Notes: a model not told the origin generated them from the letters alone. A stretch of DNA of 64,000 bases from Neisseria weixii (GCF_002327085.1 NZ_CP023429.1:1364001-1428000), one strand, 5' to 3'. Positions 26,902 through 40,151 are shown, counted from the stretch's first letter. Numbers and translations: made by a program.

Positions 26902-27825
26902 ATGAACAAACTTACTCAAATCAGCCATTTTATCGGCAAAACCTTTGCTTTTTGGGCAGCCTTATGCGCCATCATCGCGTTTGTTTCCCCTGAAACCTTT
27001 AAATGGGTGCTGCAATATGTACCGGTTTTACTCGGCGTGGTGATGTTCGGCATGGGCTTGACGCTCAGCCCTTCGGATTTCAAAATCATTACCCAACACC
27101 CGAAAGCCGTGATTATCGGTGTGGTGGCGCAATTCGTGATTATGCCGCTGGTGGCTTATCTGCTGACCCAATTATTTAGTCTGCCGCCCGAAGTGGCCGT
27201 TGGTGTGATTTTGGTCGGCTGCTGCCCGGGCGGCACGTCATCCAACGTAATGACTTATCTCGCGCGCGGTAATGTGGCCTTATCGGTGGCTGTAACTTCG
27301 ATTTCTACTTTATTGGCACCGATTCTCACGCCGATGATTTTTATGCTGCTGGCCAATGAATTACTCGACATCAATGCCACATCGATGTTTGTGTCGATTT
27401 TGAAAATAGTGTTACTCCCGATTGTGCTGGGCGTAATTGCGCATACGCTGTTTAAAACCCAAACCGAAAAAGCCGTCGGCATATTGCCGTTGATTTCGGT
27501 GATTACGATTACGCTGATTATCGGTGCGGTGGTCGGCGCCAGCAAAGGCAAAATTATTGAAAGCGGCTTGCTGATTTTCGGCGTAGTGGTTCTACACAAC
27601 GGTATCGGTTATTTGTTGGGCTTTTTGACAGCCAAATTCTGCAAGCTGTCTTACGATGCGCAAAAAACCTTGGCCATCGAAGTGGGTATGCAAAATTCCG
27701 GTTTAGGCGCAGCTTTGGCAGCTGCACACTTTGCCGCAGCACCGGTGGTGGCCGTACCGAGCGCACTGTTTAGCGTGTGGCACAATATTTCCGGTTCGCT
27801 GCTGGCTTCTTTATTGGGCCGGTAA
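26902..27825 (+). CDS. Bile acid:Na+ symporter family (BASS) transporter, ASBT-NM homologue
   Basis: A 307 aa, ten-TM transporter starting [20 protein letters not shown]. It is close to the crystallised N. meningitidis ASBT (NMB0705): [55 protein letters not shown] and [20 protein letters not shown] contain the two Na+ site segments (S.N..T and E.GMQ). The natural substrate in bacteria may be pantoate or related acids rather than bile salts (inference from BASS family work). ATG 26899 directly precedes as an alternative start. Confidence 0.9.
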   Translation: MNKLTQISHFIGKTFAFWAALCAIIAFVSPETFKWVLQYVPVLLGVVMFGMGLTLSPSDFKIITQHPKAVIIGVVAQFVIMPLVAYLLTQLFSLPPEVAVGVILVGCCPGGTSSNVMTYLARGNVALSVAVTSISTLLAPILTPMIFMLLANELLDINATSMFVSILKIVLLPIVLGVIAHTLFKTQTEKAVGILPLISVITITLIIGAVVGASKGKIIESGLLIFGVVVLHNGIGYLLGFLTAKFCKLSYDAQKTLAIEVGMQNSGLGAALAAAHFAAAPVVAVPSALFSVWHNISGSLLASLLGR

Positions 27826-27863
27826 AGCGGATAAAAATACTTAATACTTGTTAAATGAAAACC

Positions 27864-27899
27864 AGGCCGTCTGAACGCTCATTGCTTTCAGACGGCCTT
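27864..27899 (+). terminator. DUS-pair terminator after the BASS transporter gene
   Basis: Inverted AGGCCGTCTGAA pair followed by TTTTGA. Confidence 0.6.
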
Positions 27900-27994
27900 T
27901 TGATGACTAAAAACCATAAAGAAAACGGCATATCTTCACAGATATACCGTTGATTGGGTTAAGAGAACCGCTATATATGGTAGTGGTTTGTGTT

Positions 27995-28467
27995 TTAGTC
28001 CTCTTGCGCCCCGGTTTGCAGGTAGTTTGCCAAACCGATTTTGGCAATCAGTTCCTGCCGGGTTTCAAGCCAGTCGATTTGCTCTTCGTTGGTATCTTTT
28101 GTTTTTCCAACAAGTCGCGGCTGACGTAATCTTGCTTTTCTTCACACAAGGCAATAGCAGCGACCAAGGCTTCGTGTTTTTCATTTTCTTTGGTCAAATC
28201 GCAAGTGATGATTTCTTCGGTGCTCTCGCCAATCAGCAATTTGCCCAATTCTTGCAGGTTCGGCAAGCCTTCCAAAAACAAAATACGCTCAATCAAATCA
28301 TCGGCAGCTTTCATTTCGATGATGGATTGTTTGTAGAAATGTTTGCCCAAATCTTCAAAGCCCCAGTTTTTGAAAATGCGGGCATGTAAAAAATATTGGT
28401 TGATGGTTACCAAAAGCAAGCCTAAGTTTTTATTCAGCTCGCGGATAACTAAACGGTCGCCTTTCAT
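27995..28467 (-). CDS. bfrB: Bacterioferritin B (heme-ligand subunit), one frameshift
   Basis: A ferritin-fold iron-storage subunit, [19 protein letters not shown] start. By alignment with E. coli Bfr it keeps the heme-binding Met52 (SIIEMKAAD) but lacks ferroxidase residues Glu18 (Leu), His54 (Ala), Glu127 and His130 (Gln), the pattern of neisserial BfrB. The frame breaks at TTTTT 28102-28106 (six T expected); the restored C-terminus reads [20 protein letters not shown] ... QTGAQED and gives 157 aa. It is 19 bp downstream of bfrA; the two form a mixed 24-mer shell (family knowledge). Confidence 0.9.
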
Positions 28468-28486
28468 AAATAGCCTCCTCGTTCAA

Positions 28487-28951
28487 TTACATTTGGCTTT
28501 GGTAATAATTACCTTCACCAATCAATTCGATCAGGCGCAATTGTTGCTCCAGCCAGTGGGCATGATCTTCTTCGGTGTCTTTCAATTGCTGAATCATCAA
28601 GTCGCGGGTAACGTAATCTTGAACTTCTTCACACAATTTGATACCTTTTTTCAGCGTATCGCGCACTTCGTATTCGGTGTTCAAATCTGCTTGCAAGCAG
28701 CTTTTTACATCAGTACCGATATTGATATCGGCACGAACCATTTTCGGCGTGCCCCCCAACATCAGAATACGGCGGATGAAGGCTTCGGCGTGTTGGATTT
28801 CTTCTTCCATTTCGTGATTCAGACGTTCGAACAATTTGGTGTAGCCCCATTCTGAATACAGACGCGAATGAATGAAATATTGATCGCGGGCGGCCAATTC
28901 TCCGGCCAGCAATTCGTTCATATAGTCGATAACTTGTTGATTGCCTTGCAT
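28487..28951 (-). CDS. bfrA: Bacterioferritin A (ferroxidase subunit)
   Basis: The 154 aa ferritin-fold subunit starts [20 protein letters not shown]. It has the full di-iron ferroxidase set by alignment with E. coli Bfr: Glu18, Glu51, His54 (EEIQHAE), Glu94, Glu127 and His130 (TEEDH), but Ile replaces heme-ligand Met52. It therefore complements BfrB, which has the opposite set. First gene of the bfrA-bfrB operon; a promoter lies at 29017-29045. Confidence 0.94.
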   Translation of the reverse strand: MQGNQQVIDYMNELLAGELAARDQYFIHSRLYSEWGYTKLFERLNHEMEEEIQHAEAFIRRILMLGGTPKMVRADINIGTDVKSCLQADLNTEYEVRDTLKKGIKLCEEVQDYVTRDLMIQQLKDTEEDHAHWLEQQLRLIELIGEGNYYQSQM

Positions 28952-29016
28952 GGTGTTTCCTCTTTTTTGAATGCCGTTTCGGGCAAATGTGTTGGTTTCG
29001 GGATTGGATGTAATAT

Positions 29017-29045
29017 ATTGTATTGAAGATTGCCGCCCGATACAA
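29017..29045 (-). promoter_or_regulatory. Candidate bfrAB promoter
   Basis: Minus strand TTGTAT (29045-29040), 17 bp, TACAAT (29022-29017), about 66 bp before bfrA. AT-rich DNA upstream (29046-29085) could bind Fur but I see no convincing box. The rest of the 28952-29387 gap is AT-rich, with one DUS at about 29097 and no gene. Confidence 0.45.
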
Positions 29046-29337
29046 ATTTTCTATTTAAAATACAAATAATTATCAAAAATATCTTAAAGAAAAAAGGCCG
29101 TCTGAAAAAATCAATTGGCTGATTTTTATCACTTTTTGTTGCCATTGGTATTAAGAATCTCTTGCAACGCAATCAGATATTTACATTTTTTAACCATAAA
29201 TAAAAGCAAATAAAGTAAAAAAATCCATCAAATTTAATTATGAATTATTCTCAACTGCTTTTATACATTATCCTACAACACCATTAGATCCTGCCTGAAA
29301 AATATCCGTCTCAACCCGACGGCTTTATTTTTATCGT

Positions 29338-29345
29338 GCTATAAT
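29338..29345 (+). promoter_or_regulatory. Extended -10 promoter of typA
   Basis: TGCTATAAT (extended TG-N-TATAAT) about 43 bp upstream of the typA ATG; no clear -35, as expected for an extended -10 promoter. Confidence 0.5.
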
Positions 29346-29387
29346 GTCGAGTTATCTTAAAAATCTTATTAAGGCACGATTTAAGCC

Positions 29388-31198
29388 ATGAAACAAATTC
29401 GCAATATTGCCATCATCGCACACGTCGATCACGGCAAAACCACATTAGTTGACCAATTATTACGCCAATCCGGTACATTCCGCGACAACCAGCAGGTTGA
29501 CGAACGCGTGATGGATAGCGGCGATATCGAAAAAGAGCGCGGCATCACCATCTTGGCTAAAAACACCGCCATCGAATACGAAGGCTACCACATCAACATC
29601 GTCGATACCCGGGGCACGCCGACTTCGGCGGTGAAGTAGAACGTGTATTGGGCATGGTTGATTGCGTGGTGTTGTTGGTTGATGCGCAAGAAGGCCCTAT
29701 GCCGCAAACCCGTTTTGTGACCAAAAAAGCATTGGCTTTGGGTTTGAAACCGATTGTTGTGATCAACAAAATCGACAAACCAAGCGCCCGCCCAAGCTGG
29801 GTAATCGATCAGACTTTCGAACTGTTCGATGCCTTGGGTGCGACTGATGAGCAACTCGACTTCCCAATCGTATACGCTTCCGGCTTAAGCGGCTTTGCCC
29901 GTTTGGAAGAAGACGGCACTGAAAACGACATGCGTGTGCTGTTTGAAACCATTTTGAAACACACTCCGGCACCAAACGGCAGCGCCGATGAAACGCTGCA
30001 GCTGCAAATTTCCCAACTCGACTACGACAACTACACCGGCCGCTTAGGTATTGGCCGCATTTTGAACGGCCGTATCAAGCCGGGTCAAGTGGTTGCCGTA
30101 ATGAACCACGACACCCAAGTCGCTCAAGGCCGCATTAACCAATTGCTGGGCTTCAAAGGCTTGGAACGCGTGCCATTGGAAGAAGGCGAAGCCGGTGACA
30201 TCGTGATTATTTCCGGTATCGAAGACATCGGTATCGGCGTCACCATCACAGAAAAAGACAACCCTAAAGGCCTGCCTATGCTCAGCGTTGACGAACCAAC
30301 GTTGACTATGGACTTTATGGTAAACACTTCTCCATTGGCCGGCACCGAAGGCAAATTCGTGACTTCGCGCCAAATCCGCGACCGTTTGCAAAAAGAATTG
30401 CTGACCAACGTCGCCCTGCGTGTCGAAGATACCGATGATGCCGATATTTTCCGCGTTTCCGGCCGTGGTGAATTGCACTTGACCATTTTGTTGGAAAACA
30501 TGCGCCGCGAAGGCTACGAATTGGCCGTCGGCAAACCGCGCGTGGTGTACCGCGAAATCAACGGTGAAAAATGCGAGCCTTATGAAAACCTGACCGTTGA
30601 CGTCCCTGACGACAACCAAGGCGCAGTCATGGAAGAGCTTGGCCGCCGCCGTGGCGAATTGACCAACATGGAAAGCGACGGCAACGGCCGCACCCGCTTG
30701 GAATACCACATTCCGGCACGCGGTTTGATCGGCTTCCAAGGTGAATTCATGACCATGACCCGCGGCACCGGCTTGATGAGTCACGTTTTTGATGATTATG
30801 CACCGGTGAAAGCCGATATGCCGGGTCGTCACAACGGTGTGTTGGTTTCGCAAGAACAAGGCGAAGCCGTGGCTTATGCCTTGTGGAACTTGGAAGACCG
30901 CGGCCGCATGTTTGTGTCTCCGGGCGAAAAAATCTATGAAGGCATGATTATCGGTATCCATAGCCGCGATAACGATTTGGTCGTTAACCCATTAAAAGGT
31001 AAAAAACTGACCAACGTACGCGCCAGCGGCACTGACGAAGCCGTGCGCTTGACCACGCCAATCAAGCTGACTTTGGAAGGCGCGGTAGAGTTTATCGACG
31101 ATGATGAATTGGTAGAAATTACGCCAAAATCCATCCGCCTGCGTAAACGCCACTTGAGCGAACAAGAACGCCGCCGCCACTTCAAAAAATTGGATTAA
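29388..31198 (+). CDS. typA: Translational GTPase TypA/BipA, one frameshift
   Basis: TypA is an EF-G-like GTPase acting in 50S assembly and stress adaptation. [25 protein letters not shown] (G1), [10 protein letters not shown] (G2), then [17 protein letters not shown] (G3) broken by a missing C at CCCGGGG 29608-29614, then [16 protein letters not shown] and [11 protein letters not shown] (G4). The C-terminal half has the TypA-specific [19 protein letters not shown] and [18 protein letters not shown]. With the base restored the protein is 603 aa, the neisserial length. A break in G3 would kill the enzyme, so sequence error is favoured. Confidence 0.93.
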
Positions 31199-31216
31199 TT
31201 TCGATTTAACCATACA

Positions 31217-31259
31217 AAGGCCGTCTGAAAAGCTATAATGTTTTTTCAGACGGCCTTTT
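31217..31259 (+). terminator. DUS-pair terminator after typA
   Basis: AAAGGCCGTCTGAAAA ... TTTTTTCAGACGGCCTTTTT hairpin with a T tail. Confidence 0.65.
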
Positions 31260-31278
31260 TAATGTTAACTTGTCTATC

Positions 31279-32361
31279 ATGAAGAATCACCCTGCTCACA
31301 CTACCGAAGGTGAACAGCCCGACACCAATGTCGAGCAAACTGCGCCGCGTAGCAACACCAGCAACGCGCCCAAAGCCGCCATCCACCAAACCTTATATTC
31401 TGCCGACAACTTTGCGCAGCATGATTATTTAGCCAAAGGCAAAAAGCTGCCCAAAATCATTGCCGCCGAAGCCGGGCAAACCAATTGGCTGCATTTTATC
31501 GGCATCAACAACATCGATCTGCTCAAGCACGCGCTTCAGCCCTATGGCATTCACGAATTGGTGATTGAAGACATTCTCAGCCGCAAGCAACGCCCAAAAA
31601 TCGAAGATTACGGCCACTATATCTTCATCGCCGCGCAAGTGTACAATTATGGCGCCACCAAGCTGCATTCGGATCAAGTGTATTTGGTAATCGGTAAAGA
31701 TTTTGTCTTGTCGTTCCAGCAAAAGCCGTTGGGCTTGTTCAGCCAATTCCGCCAGCTTATGCGCCACAACCCCCATCATGTTTTGGATAAAAACGCCGCA
31801 TTTTTGGCTTATTATTTGCTTGACCGCATTGTGGATGATTATTTCATCGTCTTGGAAGATTACGACAACCGCGTCGAGGCCATCGATAACGCCCTATTCA
31901 AAAATGAAAACGACGACACCTTATTAAGCCGCATTCATCGTCTCAAACGCGATGCCGTGCGTCTGCGTCGTACTTTATTGCCCATGCGCGACGTGTTTTA
32001 CCAGCTTGCCGTACGTGGCGACTACGATATTTTCAAAGGCGAGTCTACCGTTTACCTGCGCGACGTGTACGATCATAATTTGCAGCTGATCGAAACGTTG
32101 GAAGCCTCGCGCGACATGGTCGTCAGCATGATGGACGTGTATTTGTCGTTCCAATCCAACCGCCTGAACCAGCAAATGCGCGTATTAACCGTCATCACCA
32201 TTATATTTATGCCCCTAACCGTGATTACCGGCACTTATGGCATGAACTTCGACAATATGCCCGAATTGCATTGGTATTACGGCTATTACGCCGTGCTTGG
32301 CCTAATGGCGACGATTATCATCGGCCTGTTGATTTTCTTCTCCCGTAGAAAATGGTTATAA
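31279..32361 (+). CDS. corA: CorA-type magnesium/cobalt channel
   Basis: A 360 aa CorA-family protein. A long cytosolic domain is followed by two C-terminal TM helices: VLTVITIIFMPLTVITG then the pore-entrance GMN motif in GTYGMNFDNMPEL, and YYAVLGLMATIIIGLLIFF. The extra Ala/Thr-rich N-terminal 50 residues before NWLHFIGI are not part of the usual fold. ATG 31279 is preferred over TTG 31270. It forms a pentameric Mg2+ channel in the inner membrane. Confidence 0.92.
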   Translation: MKNHPAHTTEGEQPDTNVEQTAPRSNTSNAPKAAIHQTLYSADNFAQHDYLAKGKKLPKIIAAEAGQTNWLHFIGINNIDLLKHALQPYGIHELVIEDILSRKQRPKIEDYGHYIFIAAQVYNYGATKLHSDQVYLVIGKDFVLSFQQKPLGLFSQFRQLMRHNPHHVLDKNAAFLAYYLLDRIVDDYFIVLEDYDNRVEAIDNALFKNENDDTLLSRIHRLKRDAVRLRRTLLPMRDVFYQLAVRGDYDIFKGESTVYLRDVYDHNLQLIETLEASRDMVVSMMDVYLSFQSNRLNQQMRVLTVITIIFMPLTVITGTYGMNFDNMPELHWYYGYYAVLGLMATIIIGLLIFFSRRKWL

Positions 32362-32440
32362 CAAAATTTACAAATTAAATTGGATTTTATTTTTTAATTT
32401 ATTATAATTATTAAATCTATAGCAAACATAAGCCATCAAT

Positions 32441-32922
32441 ATGGAAAATACCCAACGCCAAGCATCACACGAATTGATCATGTCCGAACTGATGATGCCC
32501 GATACTGCCAACTTCAGCGGCAACGTTCACGGCGGCGATTTACTGCGTCTGCTCGACCAAGTGGCCTACTCGTGCGCCAGCCGTTACAGCGGCTACTATT
32601 GCGTCACCCTTTCCTGCGACCGCGTGTTGTTTAAAGAGCCGATTCTCACATTGGTGAACTGGTCACCTTCTACGGCAGCGTCAACTACACCGGCCGAACA
32701 TCCATGGAGATAGGCATCCGTGTCGAAGCGCAAAACATCCGCACCGGCGTCATCCGCCACACCAACAGCTGTTATTTCACCATGGTCGCCATGGAAAACG
32801 GCAAAACGGTTGAAATTCCGCAATTGGAAGTGAAAACCGAATTACAACGCTGCCGCTGGGAAAAAGCCAAAAAACGCAAAGAAATGAGCTTGCAAAGCAG
32901 CAAGATTTCTTGCGAATCTTAA
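32441..32922 (+). CDS. Hotdog-fold acyl-CoA thioesterase (YciA-like), one frameshift
   Basis: MENTQRQASHELIMSELMMP begins a hotdog thioesterase; the catalytic helix block is NFSGNVHGGDLLRLLDQVAY with the conserved Asp. The second half (ELVTFYGSVNYTGRTSMEIGI, HTNSCYFTMVAM) lies in the next frame; one base is missing near 32644-32646 (EPI(L)HIGELVTF). The joined protein is 160 aa, normal for the family. It hydrolyses acyl-CoAs in the cytoplasm; chain-length preference unknown. Confidence 0.85.
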
Positions 32923-32949
32923 CTACAGGTTTCTTTAAACCCCATTGAC

Positions 32950-32985
32950 AATGCCGTCTGAAGCTTTTCAGACGGCATTGTTTTA
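32950..32985 (+). terminator. ATG-type DUS-pair terminator
   Basis: CAATGCCGTCTGAA and its inverse TTCAGACGGCATTG with TTTT following. A second inverted DUS-like pair (GAGACCGTCTGAAA) follows at 33085-33121 before metW. Confidence 0.6.
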
Positions 32986-33130
32986 TATCATTAAAATAAC
33001 GAGACTGTTGCAACACCCGAAATGCCTCAGAAATCTTCATTCCATCATTATTGGATTCAATCCGATAATTCAATACAAAAGGATCGAGACCGTCTGAAAA
33101 ACATTTTTCAGACGGTCTCGATATTTCTAC

Positions 33131-33711
33131 TCAACCTACACGGTAAAACGCCAAACTGCCCAACAAATTCGGCAAATATTTCACCTGCTTACTACCGGCC
33201 ATCACTGCGCGTTCCTGCACACGGATTTTGTTTTGGCACACAGCAAATCAAAATCTTTGAGCGTACACCAATGGATATTCGGCGTATTGTACCAATGATA
33301 AGGCATGCGTTCCGACACCGGCATATGGCCGCCCAACGCGATTTGAATGCGGTTGCGCCAATAGCCGAAATTCGGGAAACTGACGATGGCCTGCTTGGAT
33401 ACGCGCATCAGGCTTTGCAAAATCAATTCGGTATTCTGCATGGCCTGAATGGTTTGGCTCAACACAATCATATCAAACGAATTGTCACCAAACTCTTCCA
33501 AACCGCGCTCCAAATCGGCCTGAATCACGTTCACACCGCGTGCCATGGCGGCAATGATGCTGTCGGTGTCGATTTCAATGCCGTAACCGCTGCAATTTTT
33601 ATGCGCCACCAACGCAGCCAGCAATTCACCGTCGCCGCAGCCCAAATCCAATACGCGGCTGCCTTCAGGAATCCAGTCATAAATCAATTGTAAATCATCG
33701 CGTAAATTCAT
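33131..33711 (-). CDS. metW: Methionine biosynthesis protein MetW, one frameshift
   Basis: A SAM-methyltransferase-fold protein: [17 protein letters not shown] (motif I), [38 protein letters not shown]. The frame breaks at TTTT 33231-33234 (five expected), after which the correct C-terminus reads [20 protein letters not shown] ... SLAFYRVG to a stop at 33131. The joined protein is 193 aa. It overlaps metX by ATGA; MetW is needed with MetX in methionine synthesis in several proteobacteria, by a role still unclear. Confidence 0.9.
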
Positions 33712-34844
33712 GATTGAACCTCCTTGGCAACATTGTTCATGTAAGCGGCAACGGCGCGGATGTAGGCCTCGTCTTCCATCAAAAAGGCATCGTGGCCGTG
33801 GTTGGACTGCACTTCAATATACTGCACCGATTTGCGTGCAGCAATCAGCGCTTTGGCCAACTCTTTCGAGCGCTCGGGCGCAAAACGCCAGTCGGTGCTG
33901 AAGCTGGCAACAAAAAATTTGGCCTGCACGTTTTGCAGCGCTTTGCTCAGATTGTTATTAAAATCGGCCGCCGGATCAAAATAATCCAAGGCTTTGGTCA
34001 TCAATAAATAGGTGTTGGCATCAAAATGTCCGGCAAACTTATCGCCTTGATAGCGCAAATACGATTCGACTTCAAACTCTACGCCGTAACCATATTGATA
34101 GCCGTCCGAATGCAGCTCGCGGCCGAATTTTTGCCCAAACCTTCTTCCGCCAGATAAGTAATATGCCCCATCATACGGGCGATGCGCAGGCCGCGGGTCG
34201 GGATTTTTTGCTCGCGTGCGTAGTGTCCGTCATTAAAATCAGGGTCGGTCAAAATAGCCTGTCGTGCAACGTCGTTAAACGCAATGTTTTGTGTGGAAAG
34301 TTTCGGCGCAGAAGCAATCACCAAAGCATGGCGCACGCGCTCGGGGAAATCAATTGTCCATTGCAATGCTTGCATACCGCCCAAGCTGCCGCCGACAACC
34401 GCCGACCATTGTTGAATACCCAAAGCATCGGCCAACATCGCTTGCGATTTCACCCAGTCTTTGACCGTTACCACCGGAAAATCAGCACCATAATCTTGGC
34501 CGGTTGCCGGGTTTTCCGACAAAGGCCCCGTCGTGCCGTGGCAGCCACCCAAATTGTTCAACCCGACCACAAAAAACGCTCGGTATCAATCGGCTTGCCG
34601 GGGCCGACCATGTTGTCCCACCAGCCGGGATATTTATCTTCTGCGGTATGGTAGCCGGCCACATGATGATTGCCCGACAAAGCATGGCAAATCAATACCG
34701 CATTGGATTTTTCCGCATTCAGCTCGCCATAGGTCTCAATCATCAAATCAAAACGCGGCAAAGTCTGGCCGTTGACCAGTACAAAGGGCGCTTCAAATGC
34801 AATTTTTCGGGGGTTACAATGCCCAACGAGCCATTTTTATTCAT
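33708..34844 (-). CDS. metX: Homoserine O-acyltransferase MetX, three frameshifts
   Basis: An alpha/beta-hydrolase enzyme that activates homoserine for methionine synthesis. Segments in three frames join at homopolymers GGGGG 34809-34813, AAAAAA 34571-34576 and TTTTT 34128-34132, each one base short. Joined, it reads [78 protein letters not shown] (nucleophile Ser elbow), and [12 protein letters not shown] (catalytic His/Asp area), 379 aa, the neisserial length. Operon with metW. Three independent mutations in one gene are much less likely than base-calling errors. Confidence 0.9.
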
Positions 34845-34976
34845 GATTATTCCAAGGGTGATGCAAAAAATGTATTATAGCGTTTAGCCAACATTTTGAC
34901 ATATCCTGTCCATAAAATTCCTTTACAGCCTTCTTTCAGACGGCCTTATTCTAAGAAATCACCAAAGAGCCACCCC

Positions 34977-35177
34977 ATGATAGGCCGCCTGCTGCGAATT
35001 TTTTTCCTTTTTGCCATTATTGCCCTGATTATCAACCGTCTGTTCAACCGCAAGCAGAAACGTGCCATGCGCGAAGTGGCACAAATCAGTGCGTGGGTAT
35101 TGGCGGGCGCCTCGGTAGCAACACTGATTTGGTATTTGATTATGCTGTATTTCAAGCATATCCCGAACAGTTATTAA
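34977..35177 (+). CDS. Small two-TM membrane protein, unknown function
   Basis: A 66 aa protein from ATG 34977: MIGRLLRIFFLFAIIALIIN (TM1), a short basic loop RLFNRKQKRAMREVAQ, then ISAWVLAGASVATLIWYLIM (TM2). Positive residues in the loop predict a cytoplasmic hairpin loop. No family recognised. It sits between divergent metX and the DUF945 gene. CACCCC precedes the ATG with AAGAGCC further up, a weak ribosome site. Confidence 0.6.
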   Translation: MIGRLLRIFFLFAIIALIINRLFNRKQKRAMREVAQISAWVLAGASVATLIWYLIMLYFKHIPNSY

Positions 35178-35275
35178 TGATGCAAAGGCCGTCTGAACAG
35201 CCTTTATCCAAGACAAATCTGCGAAAAAATGCTATGCTTTCTCTTTTAAATCTGTCGAACTGATTGTTTGAAGCA

Positions 35276-36852
35276 ATGAAAAAGTTTCTTATCCGACCGC
35301 TGCGCTTATTACCGCTGCAGCACTCGGCACACCTTACTATCTGGGCATTCAAGCCGAAAAAAGCCTGACTTCGCAGCAAAAATTACTGCAAGAATCGGGC
35401 TTTCTGACCATTGAGTCACACGACTACGACCGCGGCTGGTTTACATCCACCGAAACCACCGTCATCCGCTTGAAACCGACCTTGCTGAAAAATACGCAAA
35501 AATACCTGCCTGACAATCTGAAAACCGTGTTAAAAGAGCCGATTACCGTGGTCAACCATGTGACCCACGGTCCTTTTGCCGGTGGCTTCGGCACGCGCGC
35601 GAAAGTAAAAACCGAATTTCAATACCATCCTGAAGCAGCTAAAGTATTGGCTCGTTTCTTCGGCGACCAAACACCGGTCAGCATGACCAACACCGTTTAT
35701 TTCAACGGCAACGGCGTGATGAAACTCAGCATTCCGGCATTCGATTACGAAGAATTGTCCGGCATTAAGCTGACATGGCAAGGCTTAAGCGGCCAAACCG
35801 ATTATCAAAACGACTTCATCGGCTATTCACACGACTACGCCGCGCCTTCACTACAAGTCAAATTGGCCGACAAAGGCGATATTTCCCTGGAAAATTTGCA
35901 TTTCAAATCGGAAACTTCAGACGGCCTCAACAAACTTTCTTTAGGCAAAAGCAGCATCACGCTGGATAAATTCCTGCTGCAATGGAAAGAAGGCATTGAT
36001 TACAATGTCAAATTAAACGAACTGGTGAATTTGGTGACCAATCTGCAAATCGGCGCGTTTATCAATCCGACCGGCACGATTACACCTTCCACCATTGAAG
36101 TGACGAAGTTGAAATTTGAGACCCAAACCAACGAAGTCGATAAATTTATCAATAGCGAAGGCCGCTTCCAATTCGACACCCTGACCTACGGCAAAGACCG
36201 CTACGGCCCGCTCGACATCAATGTCGCCGCAGAGCATCTGGATGCACAAGGTTTGTTAGCGCTCAAAACCAAATTTGCGCAAATTGCCGATACGGAAATG
36301 AGCGAAGAGCAGATTCAAAACGAATTGATTCAGACGGCCAAGACCGATGCTTCAGGTTTGTTCACCCAAAACCCGGTGCTAAACGTGAAGGCATTTAAAT
36401 TCACCATGCCGCAAGGCAATGTCGATGCTTCCGGTACATTGGCCTTTAAAGGCTTGGTGCAGAAAGATTTGGATAATCTGGCGGATATGCTCAAGAAAAC
36501 CGAAGCCGATTTCAATATCCAAGTGCCGCAAAAATTGTTGGAGCAAATGGCCATCAACCAAGCGCGCAGCATTTTCAGCGTGAATCCTGAAGACGAAGCT
36601 GCCGGACGCACTACCATTGACGACATCAACGAAACCTTGCGCCTGATGGTCGACAGCACCATCCAAAGCATGGCGCGCGACCAATACCTGACCTTGCAAG
36701 ATAATCTTGTGAAAACACATCTCAATCTGCAAAACAGCGAGCTGAAGCTTAACGGTAAAGTATTGGAAATCGAACCGGAAGCGGCATTCGACGAAAGCGA
36801 TATGCTGCGCGATGAGGCCTTTGAAGATAGAGCGGCATCAACTGCACCATAA
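35276..36852 (+). CDS. DUF945 (YdgA-like) family protein, one frameshift
   Basis: From ATG 35276, restoring a sixth A to the AAAAA run at 35279-35283 gives MKKVSYPTAALITAAALGTP then YYLGIQAEKSLTSQQKLLQE and ...DRGWFTSTETTVIRLKPTLL, the DUF945 N-terminal pattern (signal anchor, Y..G...E, RGWF.S). The full protein is 525 aa, mostly beta-rich repeats, exported to the periplasm by a single N-terminal hydrophobic segment. E. coli YdgA belongs to the family; its role is unclear. A DUS (AACTTCAGACGGCCTC) is embedded in the coding region near 35914. Confidence 0.8.
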
Positions 36853-36871
36853 CCCTTTTTTGACTGTCTAA

Positions 36872-36905
36872 AAAGCCGTCTGAAACATTTCAGACGGCTT
36901 TTTGC
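36872..36905 (+). terminator. DUS-pair terminator
   Basis: AAAGCCGTCTGAAA / TTTCAGACGGCTTTTTG hairpin with T tail after the DUF945 gene. Confidence 0.65.
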
Positions 36906-36981
36906 ATCATTTGATTTTTACCGATTATTTGCAAAAATCAATACATTAATCAGCAATATTCACTTTCAGTATCCTTACTGA

Positions 36982-38562
<1,581 letters not shown>

Positions 38563-38635
38563 TTAATCAGCTTTTTTTGATTTTAAACAGCTATAAATCA
38601 AAAGGCCGTCTGAAAAATTAACTTTCAGACGGCCT

Positions 38636-38788
38636 GAGACCTTTGCAAAACCTTATGAAGCAATAAAAACCAAAACATCCGTCATTAGCTTCGCAAGCCC
38701 GCTGCGCTTCTCCCGCGCAGCGGGCTTGCGAAGCTAATGACGTCGGTTCTTTGTGCAGTGGCTTTTCAGGGGGGGTTACAAAGGTCGC
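38636..38788. repeat. GAGACC-ended element carrying a perfect 28 bp hairpin (copy h)
   Basis: 153 bp with GAGACCTTTGCAAAA on the left and TTACAAAGGTCGC on the right, but an interior unlike the other MITE copies. It contains perfect inverted arms of 28 bp (38680-38707 and 38715-38742) around the 7-nt loop TTCTCCC. The left end directly follows a DUS. No coding capacity. Confidence 0.75.
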
Positions 38789-38811
38789 AGCCTTTTATTA
38801 TCATGCCAATC

Positions 38812-39666
<855 letters not shown>

Positions 39667-39767
39667 TTACTAGGCCGTCTGAAGGCAACGGCGCTCGTCG
39701 CTATTTAAAAACTACTGAATATTGAAATGCCGTCTGAAAGTTTCACCGTTCAGACGGCCTGTGTGCA

Positions 39768-40151
39768 TTACAACACCGTATGCGGCGGCTCATACGAAAT
39801 CACATCGCGGATTTTATTGTGTTCGTCCACCAGCACTACTTTTGGCTCATGGTTGGCCACTTCCGGTTCAGACAGCAGCACATACGACATAATAATCACG
39901 ATGTCGCCCTTTTGCACCAAGCGCGCCGCTGCGCCGTTCAAGCACACCACGCCGCTGCCGCGCTCGCCGGGAATGGTGTAGGTTTCAAGGCGCTCGCCAT
40001 TGTTGTTGTTGACGATGGCGACTTTTTCGTTAACGCAAATACCGGCGGCATCCAGCAAATCTTGGTCAACGGTGATGCTGCCGACATAATTCAAATCGGC
40101 TTCGGTAACGGTGGCGCGGTGAATCTTGCCGCCGAGCATGGTACGGAACAT
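39768..40151 (-). CDS. panD: Aspartate 1-decarboxylase
   Basis: PanD makes beta-alanine for pantothenate/CoA. From ATG 40151 the 127 aa proenzyme reads [29 protein letters not shown]: self-cleavage at Gly24-Ser25 forms the pyruvoyl group. Tyr/Arg residues of the active site ([20 protein letters not shown]) are present. The frame also extends to 40172, but the standard start fits 40151. Confidence 0.94.
   Translation of the reverse strand: MFRTMLGGKIHRATVTEADLNYVGSITVDQDLLDAAGICVNEKVAIVNNNNGERLETYTIPGERGSGVVCLNGAAARLVQKGDIVIIMSYVLLSEPEVANHEPKVVLVDEHNKIRDVISYEPPHTVL

Noticed and set aside
29046..29085. Possible Fur box upstream of bfrA
   Set aside because: AATAATTATC-like sequence is present but does not form a convincing 19 bp palindrome.
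30044..30961. Long antisense open frame (305 codons) across typA
   Set aside because: It is the mirror of a strongly conserved GTPase gene; the peptide is His/Phe-rich with no domain, typical of a shadow frame.
33001..33018. GAGACTGTTGCAACACCC as another element end
   Set aside because: Only the first bases resemble the family; no matching right end or interior follows within 200 bp.
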